This document shows, in pieces, positions 1 through 6,174 of a stretch of DNA of 8,661 bases. The notes beneath the pieces were generated by a model that was not told the origin of the DNA, searched no databases, and was given only the letters and a program-made list of their open reading frames with translations. The translations under genes were made by a program, and so were the position numbers. Positions within the stretch are counted from its first letter, which is position 1, and the number at the start of each line of letters is the position of its first letter. The DNA comes from Desulfobacterales bacterium (GTDB lineage: Bacteria; Desulfobacterota; Desulfobulbia; Desulfobulbales; Desulfocapsaceae). Location: the NCBI GenBank assembly GCA_013042695.1, contig JABDPQ010000350.1:1-8661 (forward strand). The letters are read 5' to 3'.

Positions 1-450
1 GCACTGGGGTATGCTGTTCCGGCAGCGCTTGGAGCAGCGTTCGCTGAACAGGAAGCACCCATATTGGCATTTACCGGCGATGGTGGACTTGGGTTTAACT
101 GCGGTGAACTTGAAACGATAGCCAGAACGAATCAAAACGTATCGATCATTCTGTTCCGCAACAATACCTTCGGGTGGATCAGAGGGGAAACAGTTCTGGT
201 GAACGAAAGCGAACCATTTTGCACTGATTTCAGTAAAAACACCGATTATCTCGCTGTGGCCGCAGCGTTCGGGATGCATTGTCAGAAATTGACCGATCAC
301 AATAATATCAGACCGGTTCTGGAGGAGGCCTTAGGACATCGCGGTCCATCATTTATTGAGGTCGAGGTCGTCTCTCAGGATATAATCGCTCCGTTTGTTC
401 CCAAGTGGGTTAGTTCGGCAAAAAAGAAGAAGCTCCCCTACCTTTATTGA
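1..450 (+). CDS. Thiamine-diphosphate-dependent enzyme, C-terminal part (acetolactate synthase / 2-hydroxyacyl-CoA lyase-like), 5' truncated
   Basis: The frame is open from the first base to TGA at 448-450, so this is the last 149 residues of a longer protein, normally about 550 residues in this family. The fragment is the PP domain that binds ThDP and magnesium. It opens with the usual ALGYAVPAALGAA helix. The ThDP motif follows, with GDGG at fragment residues 26-29 and the closing NN at 54-55, then the FGWIRG stretch. The end (EVEVVSQDIIAPF) is the standard last strand of the domain. Family members decarboxylate or ligate 2-keto acids, or cleave 2-hydroxyacyl-CoA or oxalyl-CoA. The residues that separate these activities are mostly outside the window, so the substrate cannot be named. 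The tail is basic (four lysines, then LPYLY). The next gene converges on it, so it is not in an operon with anything visible downstream. Confidence 0.88.
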   Translation, partial: ALGYAVPAALGAAFAEQEAPILAFTGDGGLGFNCGELETIARTNQNVSIILFRNNTFGWIRGETVLVNESEPFCTDFSKNTDYLAVAAAFGMHCQKLTDHNNIRPVLEEALGHRGPSFIEVEVVSQDIIAPFVPKWVSSAKKKKLPYLY

Positions 451-572
451 CCCAGTTGATATTTTCTCGATTTTGAATCCAATTCACGCAGGATAGGAAT
501 AAGTGTCAAGAGTCAGTATTGCCGTGGTCTTGAATAACCAATCGTTCTCTTCTGCGATTTTCCCGGTTCTTC

Positions 573-632
573 TCTTGTTTGCTGTAACAAGATCGGCGGG
601 TAAGGTGGAATCAGAACTCCGGTAATCTGATT
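573..632. terminator. Weak hairpins between convergent genes, possible bidirectional terminator region
   Basis: The 184-bp gap between two convergent genes holds two short hairpins. One pairs TCTTGTT (573-579) with AACAAGA (586-592) around a 6-nt loop. The other pairs AATCAG (609-614) with CTGATT (627-632) around a 12-nt loop. Neither has a GC-rich stem or a long T tract, so they fall short of a classical intrinsic terminator. The call rests mainly on their location between two converging stop codons. Confidence 0.25.
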
Positions 633-634
633 TG

Positions 635-1486
635 CTATTCAGCAAGTATTTCCAGGATTCGGCTCATTTTTTCCATGGTGCCTCTCTTGTAGGCTTCAAC
701 ATCCCGGCCACTCCAGTCGTAGAAACCTTTGCCGCTTTTTACCCCTTCCTCCCCCCTGGCCACCATCTCCTGGATGTTTTTTGTCGGGACCCCACTGTGA
801 TCCAGTTGGGGAACCAGGTTGCGCTGGGTTTCAACAGTAGTCGCTAACCCGCTAATATCTTTTTGTTCTATCAAACCAGTAACGCACATCCGCGGACCGA
901 ACATAGTCTTGCATGCTCGATCAATATCCTCAGCCGTTGAAATGCCTTGTTCTATCAAGGAAAAGGCTTCGTGTAATACAGCATGTTGGAGACGGTTAAT
1001 TAAAAACCCGGGAATCGGGCGGTTTACGAGAATGGCGTCCTGGCCGTTACGTTTAAGGGCGGCGATAACACTTTTAACAACTTCAGGTTTCGTTTGTTCC
1101 ACCGGAATTACTTCGACAGACGGAAACATTTCAGCCGGCTGAAAGTAATGTACTCCAATAAAACGATCAGGATGATTAAGCTTGTTCGCCATATCCACCA
1201 TCGATAAGCCTGAGGTATTGGTCGCAATTATTGGTAATCCCAAGTAGGTCTTTTCCAAGCGGGCAAAAAGAGAAATTTTCAGTTCCAAATTTTCCGGAAT
1301 AGCTTCAATAATTAAATCCGGGGTATCAGTGGGTAATTCTGAAACTATTTTAATACCCTCAGGAATTGTTCTTATGCTCCCAGGGTCGCGACTCAATATG
1401 GTTACTTGATGGGCACCGCGGAGGAATGACAGCGAGATCCCCCGACCCATTATGCCATAACCCACAATCATCACCTGTTTGATCAT
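635..1486 (-). CDS. 3-hydroxyacyl-CoA dehydrogenase family protein (3-hydroxybutyryl-CoA dehydrogenase-like)
   Basis: This 283-residue protein has the usual length and domain order of the single-domain L-3-hydroxyacyl-CoA dehydrogenases. These oxidise 3-hydroxyacyl-CoA to 3-ketoacyl-CoA or run in reverse, in the cytoplasm. The Rossmann dinucleotide motif GYGIMG is at residues 9-14. Residues matching the known active site are present: Ser92 in TNTSG, His113 in GVHYFQP, Glu125 in VEVIP and Asn164 in GFLINR. The C-terminal helical domain (about 157-283) ends with the typical GKGFYDW. Two things are unusual. The end of the second beta strand reads LSRDP, where NAD-dependent members usually have an acidic residue, and the normal MGPFEL segment is replaced by FGPRMCVTGL. 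The ATG is preceded on the coding strand by AAGGGAG about 5 nt upstream, which supports this start. The gene may have been the second gene of a minus-strand operon, as a gene stump lies 83 bp upstream. Confidence 0.88.
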   Translation of the reverse strand: MIKQVMIVGYGIMGRGISLSFLRGAHQVTILSRDPGSIRTIPEGIKIVSELPTDTPDLIIEAIPENLELKISLFARLEKTYLGLPIIATNTSGLSMVDMANKLNHPDRFIGVHYFQPAEMFPSVEVIPVEQTKPEVVKSVIAALKRNGQDAILVNRPIPGFLINRLQHAVLHEAFSLIEQGISTAEDIDRACKTMFGPRMCVTGLIEQKDISGLATTVETQRNLVPQLDHSGVPTKNIQEMVARGEEGVKSGKGFYDWSGRDVEAYKRGTMEKMSRILEILAE

Positions 1487-1569
1487 ATAAACTCCCTTGG
1501 CTCAGTTATCCGGTTCCACTAACCAAATCCAAACCGGACCATCCCTATGTATTTTTAATCTTTTCTTGA

Positions 1570-1722
1570 TTACTTGATAAAGCCCACTTTTTTCGATATT
1601 TCGTCAACCACCGTGGCGAGCGGGCTTACTTCGGCAGGGCGAAACTCCATCAGCTTGCCCATGTTGTCACCGGCCCCTATTACGCTCATATAAGTAGGGA
1701 AATACAAGGAATAGGCCAGGAC
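1570..1722 (-). pseudogene. Possible C-terminal remnant of an unidentified gene
   Basis: Read on the minus strand, this is open from just after an in-frame TAG to TAA at 1570-1572, giving 50 codons. The last 39 residues, from a possible ATG at 1687-1689, begin MSVIGAGDNMGKLMEF and end EISKKVGFIK. The composition is protein-like: balanced charge, an apparent C-terminal amphipathic helix, and a GC content higher than the flanking spacer. There is no ribosome-binding site ahead of the internal ATG and the frame closes quickly upstream. It looks more like the surviving 3' end of a truncated gene than a small gene. It lies on the same strand as the 3-hydroxyacyl-CoA dehydrogenase, 83 bp before its start, as expected of a former operon partner. 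The family is not recognised. Confidence 0.35.
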
Positions 1723-2022
1723 CTAAAGCCATAATAATAAGCCAGATTTTTCAGAGCAGTATATAAAAGTTTTCAAGGGTAATTTGTTCCCCGCAATGTT
1801 ATCAAAGTTCAGACGACTGCTGCAGTTGCCAAGCAATTGTGTTGTAACAATTAATTCTGCCTATCAAGGCCTATAAGTATTAATCCAGCAAGAAACTTAA
1901 TACCATTAACTCTAAGATATTTAATCAACCATCGGCAACGGCAGCCCCTAAGACAATTATTTCTATTAGGAGGCTTGCAGATTAGCTTTCTTTCCCATCA
2001 AAATCTATGGATATCTGTTACA

Positions 2023-2030
2023 CAGTTCAC
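2023..2030. repeat. Inverted copy of the repeat core (CAGTTCAC)
   Basis: CAGTTCAC here is the exact reverse complement of GTGAACTG at 2081-2088 and 2103-2110 in the tandem duplication. One inverted and two direct copies of the same octamer lie within 90 bp. That arrangement could be a protein-binding array or could form alternative hairpins. An octamer match alone is weak evidence. Confidence 0.35.
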
Positions 2031-2068
2031 TCAATTTACATATGAAAATCAATATAATACTGATAAAG

Positions 2069-2112
2069 TATTTGCTGATCGTGAACTGAATATTTGCTGA
2101 TCGTGAACTGAA
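2069..2112. repeat. Exact 22-bp tandem duplication
   Basis: Bases 2069-2090 and 2091-2112 are identical over 22 bp. Each unit begins TATTTGCTGATC and ends GTGAACTGAA, and there are exactly two copies with no spacer. The match stops abruptly at both ends: 2068 differs from 2090, and 2113 differs from 2091. Since 22 is two turns of B-DNA, the two copies would present the same face, as a duplicated operator would. A recent slippage event in non-coding DNA would look the same. It lies about 160 bp before the permease start. Confidence 0.9.
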
Positions 2113-2269
2113 AGTGATTCAAAAATCGGCATCAGTAATTTCACGTTGATATGTTTTGGATAGGCTGCTCAATCAAGACAATATCTACACAGGCTGGAGG
2201 GGCTAAATCAAAGAAATGCTGTAGTAGATACAATTTCATTAAGCGGAGCACATTAACTTTTCACATTCT

Positions 2270-3592
2270 ATGATACGTAATTTCTTTTCTCGTGATTATT
2301 CGTCACTGGCGGGTATCTCAATATTATTAATGGTTTTGGGGTCAATTTTCAGCGAAATCTGGCCTGCCTTTCCTTCCTGGCCGTCCGGAGTATTTGGCTG
2401 GTTTGCTGCAATTTTGCTCATCTCGCGATTATCAAATATCCAGATCCTTCAAATCGGGGTCCTTTTGCTGATAGGCATTTTTTCACTTTCCATAGGCATA
2501 ATGCTTGACACCCAGCCGGAATGGTTAAGGCTCCTGGACTACAATGCTGGTCTGCTTTCCATGCTGGCAGCGGTCAGTTTTTTGAGGTTGGTGGCAATGC
2601 AGGGCAAGGAGATTGAGGCTACTGAGCCACATGGCATGCGCGCTTATTGGCAAACCATGCTCGCCGTGGCTTTATTCGGCGCCTTCATTAACATATCTGC
2701 ACCCGTTCTTGTAGCAGACAGGGTTTCAGAGGGAAAAAGACTGAGTCTATTTGCAGCAAAGTCGATAGTCCGAGCCTTTATCGGGGGGCCGACATGGTCA
2801 CCATTTTTTGCCGGCATGGCTGTAGTCCTCACCTATGTCGCTGATGCTCATTTTTTTGTCATTATGGCATTTGGTTTCCCGTTTGCTATTTTGGGGCTTA
2901 TCCTGATAATTATTGAAGCGAAATTTCGTTATCCTAAAGAGATTTCTAACTTCAAGGGTTATCCGATCACACCTTCTAACCTTTGGTTACCCGGTGTTCT
3001 CGTTATAGGCGTTCTATTAGGGCACACTTTCTTACCTCATGCTTCAATCCTTTCTGTGATTGCGCTGTCCGCATTGTCTGCCGCCTTTATTGGGCTCTAT
3101 TTTTTTAGTGGATTTGATGAAGCCAAGAGCCAGTTGCAGCAGCACGTTTTGACGGGGCTGCCTAAGATGGTTAATGAACTGGTTCTATTTCTAGCGGCCG
3201 GTATACTTGTCATTGGTTTACAGACACTCGTGGCTGCAACGCATATGAGTTTGCCTTTTGGTGATGGGTTTGATGCCGCCGCCGCTACCATCTTGCTTGC
3301 AGGAATGGTGTTACTGTCCTTAATCGGTATACATCCGGTTATCTCGATAGCAGTAGCAACCCCACTTCTAACACCGCTTGCCCCTGATCCTCAGTTACTT
3401 GCTATAACCTTCGTTTTTGGCTGGAGCCTCGGTGCGTGTGCCAGTCCGCTGTCTGGCTTGAACTTGATTTTTCAAGGTCGTTACGGGATTCCCAGTATCA
3501 AGCTCGCAGTTTTAAACTGGCAGTATGTGGCGGTGATGTTTCTGGTTGCAGCATTATTTATATATGGAGCTTCAATAATTCTGAGAATATGA
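2270..3592 (+). CDS. Polytopic inner-membrane permease, possibly ion-transporter (IT) superfamily; substrate unknown
   Basis: The 440-residue protein is strongly hydrophobic, with about 11-12 membrane segments by eye: near residues 12-32, 41-53, 57-78, 90-110, 128-148, 168-190, 192-216, 238-256, 258-280, 300-322, 337-362, 373-395 and 414-437. Two related helix-break motifs lie in the two halves: GGPTWSPFFAG (172-182) and GACASPLSG (388-396). GIHPVISIAV sits at 353-362. Paired re-entrant hairpins of this kind, with a charged middle loop (about 217-235 and 282-300), fit secondary carriers of the IT superfamily, many of which move organic or inorganic anions. That assignment is by general resemblance only. 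ATG 2270 has no good Shine-Dalgarno; the nearest GGAG is about 21 nt upstream. An in-frame TAA at 2240-2242 limits any upstream extension. Spacers of several hundred bases on both sides suggest a single-gene transcript. Confidence 0.8.
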   Translation: MIRNFFSRDYSSLAGISILLMVLGSIFSEIWPAFPSWPSGVFGWFAAILLISRLSNIQILQIGVLLLIGIFSLSIGIMLDTQPEWLRLLDYNAGLLSMLAAVSFLRLVAMQGKEIEATEPHGMRAYWQTMLAVALFGAFINISAPVLVADRVSEGKRLSLFAAKSIVRAFIGGPTWSPFFAGMAVVLTYVADAHFFVIMAFGFPFAILGLILIIIEAKFRYPKEISNFKGYPITPSNLWLPGVLVIGVLLGHTFLPHASILSVIALSALSAAFIGLYFFSGFDEAKSQLQQHVLTGLPKMVNELVLFLAAGILVIGLQTLVAATHMSLPFGDGFDAAAATILLAGMVLLSLIGIHPVISIAVATPLLTPLAPDPQLLAITFVFGWSLGACASPLSGLNLIFQGRYGIPSIKLAVLNWQYVAVMFLVAALFIYGASIILRI

Positions 3593-4187
3593 TCGGAGCG
3601 TCTTACACTTCAATAGATATCCACATAAGCCAAATTTCAAATGAAACAAGAGTCCCAAAATAACGAATATTCTCAGTCTTTGTCTAATCGGTATTTTAAA
3701 GATGTTGACTGGTAATATTCCCATTTTAAGAAAACAGATAAGTCAAGACTCTTCTTGATGCTCTTTCTCCGAAGTAATTCTCAGATAATTGACACTGCTG
3801 AGGGCAACCTCTCAGTCGGACAATTTCTCGGTGTCGATATAGATTCAGGAAAAACCTTAGCCAGCTGAACTATCAACATAATTAAGGTTGCCATTGCCTC
3901 TCTACTCTCCAGAATGTCCATAGGTTTTGCGGCTCAAGAATCGAAGCCAAACAGGGAACATATGCACTTCTTTTTTGTGGAAAAAACTAACCTTGACAAT
4001 TGTATGCGGTAATAGCGCAGATTCTTATTTGTAGACCAGGAGTTATGGTTCGGAGGGATGGTATGTTTTCATTTCTCTTCACTTAATTTTTCTCATGTGG
4101 GTATTTAAGTATTATATTTCAACTGTTTAGTCCTTATTTGCGAGAATTGTCGTTTTCCTATACTGATTGCTATGTTAAAAAAGTTCT
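3593..4187. other. AT-rich intergenic spacer upstream of the sigma-54 activator, no gene recognised
   Basis: Only short frames are open. The longest one noted on the minus strand (3781-3921, 46 codons) has no recognisable family and is not called. A perfect TTGACA occurs at 3993-3998, but no -10 hexamer lies 16-18 bp downstream. The spacer must carry the promoter of the activator gene, but it could not be placed. A 10-bp inverted repeat (CTGAGAATAT at 3581-3590, ATATTCTCAG at 3667-3676) straddles the permease stop. Its arms are 76 bp apart, so it is not a normal terminator. Confidence 0.55.
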
Positions 4188-5645
4188 ATGCCTCAGAAAC
4201 AAAAGAAGATCCATAGTTCCGTTGACCTTTCCTTTTACAAGGAACAGGAGATTATGGAACGCATCTTATCAGCATTTGATTCCGGCCTGGTACTTCTCGA
4301 TCCTGAGTTGAACGTCGTCTGGGCCAATGAGATGATCTGGAAGATGTTTCCGGGTCAAGACCTTTACGGGAAAAAGTGTTATGTCATTGCCGAAAATCGG
4401 ACTTCTCCATGCGATGATTGTCAGTCCATCGAAGCGTTCAGAGACGGAAAGATTCATGATCGGGAGTTTCAGAATAAACTGAGCAAACGCTGGCACCATG
4501 TCATCGCTTTTCCAATCATAGATGAGCAGGGTCGAGTAGTCAACGTGCTTGAGTCAACAACGGATATTGATGACCGTAAGCAGACTGAAATTTCCCTGAA
4601 AGAGGCCCTAAAGAAAATTAAGGCTCTGAAGAAGAGGCTGGAAGAGGAAAACATATACCTCAAGAGCACGCTCCGGGATGCTTTGCACTTCTCTGATATT
4701 ATCGGGTCAAGCAGTGCACTCAAATACGTTTTAACTCGAATTGAGCAGGTTTCCGAAACAGATAGCTCAGTACTCATCCTTGGCGAGACCGGGGTTGGCA
4801 AAGAACTTGTTGCCCGTGCGATCCATGACAATAGTCCCCGCTCAAAACAATCTTTCATCTCGTTAAACTGTGCGGCTTTACAACCAGCTCTCATAGAAAG
4901 CGAGCTTTTTGGTCACGAAAGGGGAGCGTTTACCGGTGCTCAGCAACGCCGCAAGGGCCGCTTTGAACTGGCAGACGGTGGGACTCTATTTCTGGATGAA
5001 ATAGGCGAGCTGCCACAGGAAATTCAAGTTAAGCTTCTGCGAGTTCTCCAGGAGGGGAAATATGAAAGGGTAGGTGGCTCCAGAACCCTGGAATCTGATG
5101 CCCGTATTATTGTCGCAACTAACCGAAACCTGGATCGGGAAGTCGTTGAAGGAAATTTTCGATCCGACCTGTTCTATCGTTTGAATGTTTTTCCCATTAC
5201 CGTGCCACCTCTTCGGAAGCGGGTTGAAGATATCCCGCTCCTGGTAGATCATTTCGTTCAGCTATTCAACAAGAAGTTGAGCAAACATGTGGAAGCCATT
5301 TCCAAGCCCGACATGGAAAAACTGCAGCGCTATTGCTGGCCTGGTAATGTTCGGGAATTGCAAAACATTATCGAGCGGGCCATGATAATATCCCAAGGAA
5401 CGAAGTTGTCTCTACAGGATATTCCCAGCCTCTTAACCCCTCATGCAGATAATTCACGACAGTCGAGTCAGCAGGGGGATAAAAAACTGCTCTCCCTTGA
5501 AGAAGTTGAACGTCACCACATTCAGTGTGCTCTCGAAGAAACTGGGTGGCAGATCAGCGGCCTCCAGGGCGCTGCCCGAATCCTCAAAATGAATCCGTCT
5601 ACCCTCCGGTCCCGGATCAAGAAACTGGGGATCCGTAGACCCTGA
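4188..5645 (+). CDS. Sigma-54-dependent transcriptional activator: PAS sensor, AAA+ ATPase, Fis-type HTH
   Basis: The 485-residue protein has the full layout of a one-component bacterial enhancer-binding protein. A PAS domain (about 24-130) comes first, carrying Cys64, Cys75 and Cys78 in KKC...PCDDC. A lysine/glutamate-rich coiled-coil linker follows (about 131-162). The sigma-54 interaction AAA+ domain (about 168-400) has Walker A GETGVGKE (199-206), the sigma-54-contacting GAFTGA loop (246-251), Walker B GGTLFLDE (264-271), FRSDLFYRLN (324-333) with candidate arginine fingers, and the sensor II segment GNVRELQN (386-393). The C-terminus (about 436-485) is a Fis-like helix-turn-helix. There is no receiver domain, so PAS-ligand sensing rather than phosphorylation is expected. 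ATG 4188 has a weak ribosome site. ATG 4254 (residue 23), after AGGAG, would still keep the PAS domain whole. The gene lies directly upstream of the envelope cluster, whose promoter region carries a sigma-54-like element, so it is the likely activator of that cluster. Confidence 0.95.
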   Translation: MPQKQKKIHSSVDLSFYKEQEIMERILSAFDSGLVLLDPELNVVWANEMIWKMFPGQDLYGKKCYVIAENRTSPCDDCQSIEAFRDGKIHDREFQNKLSKRWHHVIAFPIIDEQGRVVNVLESTTDIDDRKQTEISLKEALKKIKALKKRLEEENIYLKSTLRDALHFSDIIGSSSALKYVLTRIEQVSETDSSVLILGETGVGKELVARAIHDNSPRSKQSFISLNCAALQPALIESELFGHERGAFTGAQQRRKGRFELADGGTLFLDEIGELPQEIQVKLLRVLQEGKYERVGGSRTLESDARIIVATNRNLDREVVEGNFRSDLFYRLNVFPITVPPLRKRVEDIPLLVDHFVQLFNKKLSKHVEAISKPDMEKLQRYCWPGNVRELQNIIERAMIISQGTKLSLQDIPSLLTPHADNSRQSSQQGDKKLLSLEEVERHHIQCALEETGWQISGLQGAARILKMNPSTLRSRIKKLGIRRP

Positions 5646-5683
5646 CGCTTACCATTCCGTTCCTATCCCTTCCCTAGCTATTT

Positions 5684-5725
5684 GCGATATATCGTGACGA
5701 CATTTCGCGAATAATCATATATCGC
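5684..5725. promoter_or_regulatory. Dyad-symmetric sequences, candidate enhancer (UAS) for the sigma-54 activator
   Basis: This stretch contains the perfect palindrome CGATATATCG (5685-5694), the palindrome TTCGCGAA (5704-5711), and a 9-bp inverted repeat, GCGATATAT (5684-5692) with ATATATCGC (5717-5725). It lies about 95-135 bp upstream of the candidate -24 element, the usual distance for an enhancer bound by a Fis-type HTH activator. Inverted repeats of this size can occur by chance; the clustering and position make it interesting. Confidence 0.4.
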
Positions 5726-5818
5726 CCCCCACGCAGTACCACGCATCATACGGTATTGAAGCGTAAATAAATATGATTTCAGCAAGATAAGCAGATTGCT
5801 GATGCGATTATATTTTGG

Positions 5819-5833
5819 GGCACGATTATTGAA
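5819..5833 (+). promoter_or_regulatory. Candidate sigma-54 (-24/-12) promoter of the envelope cluster
   Basis: The sequence reads GGCACG, ATTA, TTGAA. The consensus is TGGCACG, four bases, TTGCA/T. The -24 half is nearly perfect (GGGCACG instead of TGGCACG). The invariant GG at 5819-5820 is exactly 10 bp from the G of the -12 element at 5831. The one serious departure is A instead of C at 5832. Transcription would start near 5844, leaving a leader of about 30 nt before ATG 5875. An adjacent sigma-54 activator gene strengthens the call. Confidence 0.55.
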
Positions 5834-5874
5834 ACTCTCATCTCATCCACGTCATTTTAAACGAGGGGTAGACC

Positions 5875-6174
5875 ATGGTCGGATTTGAAATTCTGGTCAA
5901 AATCGAGCCGGAAAAGCGAGCTGAATTCCTTCAGGCATTTGAAATGTTCAAACAGATTGATCGGCAGAACGACAGCCGTATAGACCTGGAGCTTTTTGAA
6001 GAGGTTCAGGGGCCGAATACCTTCCTCTGGATGGAACACTGGGACAATGGTGAGTCTTTGTCCAGTTATTATAGCAACAACAAATTCATTTCAATGATGG
6101 GAGCCATCGAAGTGCTGGGCCAATTAATTCACAAACGATCATTTAAAATCAGCAAGGAGAATGAGCATGCGTAA
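5875..6174 (+). CDS. Small ABM-fold (antibiotic biosynthesis / quinol monooxygenase-like) protein
   Basis: This 99-residue protein has the size and pattern of the dimeric alpha+beta-barrel ABM family. It opens with a strand and a lysine-rich turn (FEILVKIEPEKRAEFLQAF). A central strand pair follows, with LELFEEV and then TFLWMEHWDNGESL, matching the family pattern of a strand ending in an E-x-W motif. The last helix is SSYYSNNKFISMMGAIEVLG. Members include cofactor-free quinol or anthrone monooxygenases and heme-degrading enzymes, but many have no proven activity, so chemistry here is inferred only. There is no signal peptide, so the protein should be cytoplasmic. GAGG at 5863-5866, 8 nt before ATG, supports the start. 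It is the first gene after the candidate sigma-54 promoter and overlaps the next gene by 8 nt, indicating co-transcription and translational coupling. Confidence 0.75.
   Translation: MVGFEILVKIEPEKRAEFLQAFEMFKQIDRQNDSRIDLELFEEVQGPNTFLWMEHWDNGESLSSYYSNNKFISMMGAIEVLGQLIHKRSFKISKENEHA

Larger units (their letters stand above)
1487..2269. other. AT-rich intergenic spacer with gene stump and tandem repeat, no intact gene
   Basis: No frame on either strand gives a convincing complete gene. The part near the dehydrogenase holds a minus-strand coding stump (1570-1722, listed separately). The middle is AT-rich. A perfect AGGAGG at 1968-1973 has no ATG or GTG at useful spacing. In the frame of TTG 1975 there is a 41-codon run to TGA 2098-2100, inside the second copy of the 22-bp tandem repeat. 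No sigma-54 -24/-12 element and no convincing sigma-70 promoter were found ahead of the permease. The mix of stump, stray ribosome site and duplication suggests eroding DNA. Confidence 0.6.

Noticed and set aside
819..1142. Plus-strand frame of 107 codons opposite the dehydrogenase
   Set aside because: It is the complement of a gene with complete Rossmann and catalytic motifs, and has no independent support.
3581..3676. 10-bp inverted repeat (CTGAGAATAT / ATATTCTCAG) around the permease stop
   Set aside because: The arms are 76 bp apart with no T tract, and a 10-bp match at this range is expected about once in a window this long.
3781..3921. 46-codon minus-strand frame in the spacer before the activator
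   Set aside because: It has an ATG and a stop, but no recognised family. Its length is within what chance allows in this spacer.
3993..3998. Perfect TTGACA as a -35 box for the activator gene
   Set aside because: No acceptable -10 hexamer occurs 16-18 bp downstream, so a promoter cannot be claimed.
4469..4894. Minus-strand frame of 141 codons opposite the activator
   Set aside because: Its product is rich in Ser, Arg and Leu, typical of antisense translation, and the + strand encodes clear PAS and AAA+ motifs there.
5780..5801. Short inverted repeat CAGCAA / TTGCTG just upstream of the -24 element
   Set aside because: A 6-7 bp stem with a 10-nt spacer is common by chance, and nothing else supports it as an operator or terminator.
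6161..6166. ATG at 6161 as start of the barrel gene
   Set aside because: It is only 1 nt from the AAGGAG ribosome site. ATG 6167 has ideal 7-nt spacing and a normal signal-peptide N-terminus.
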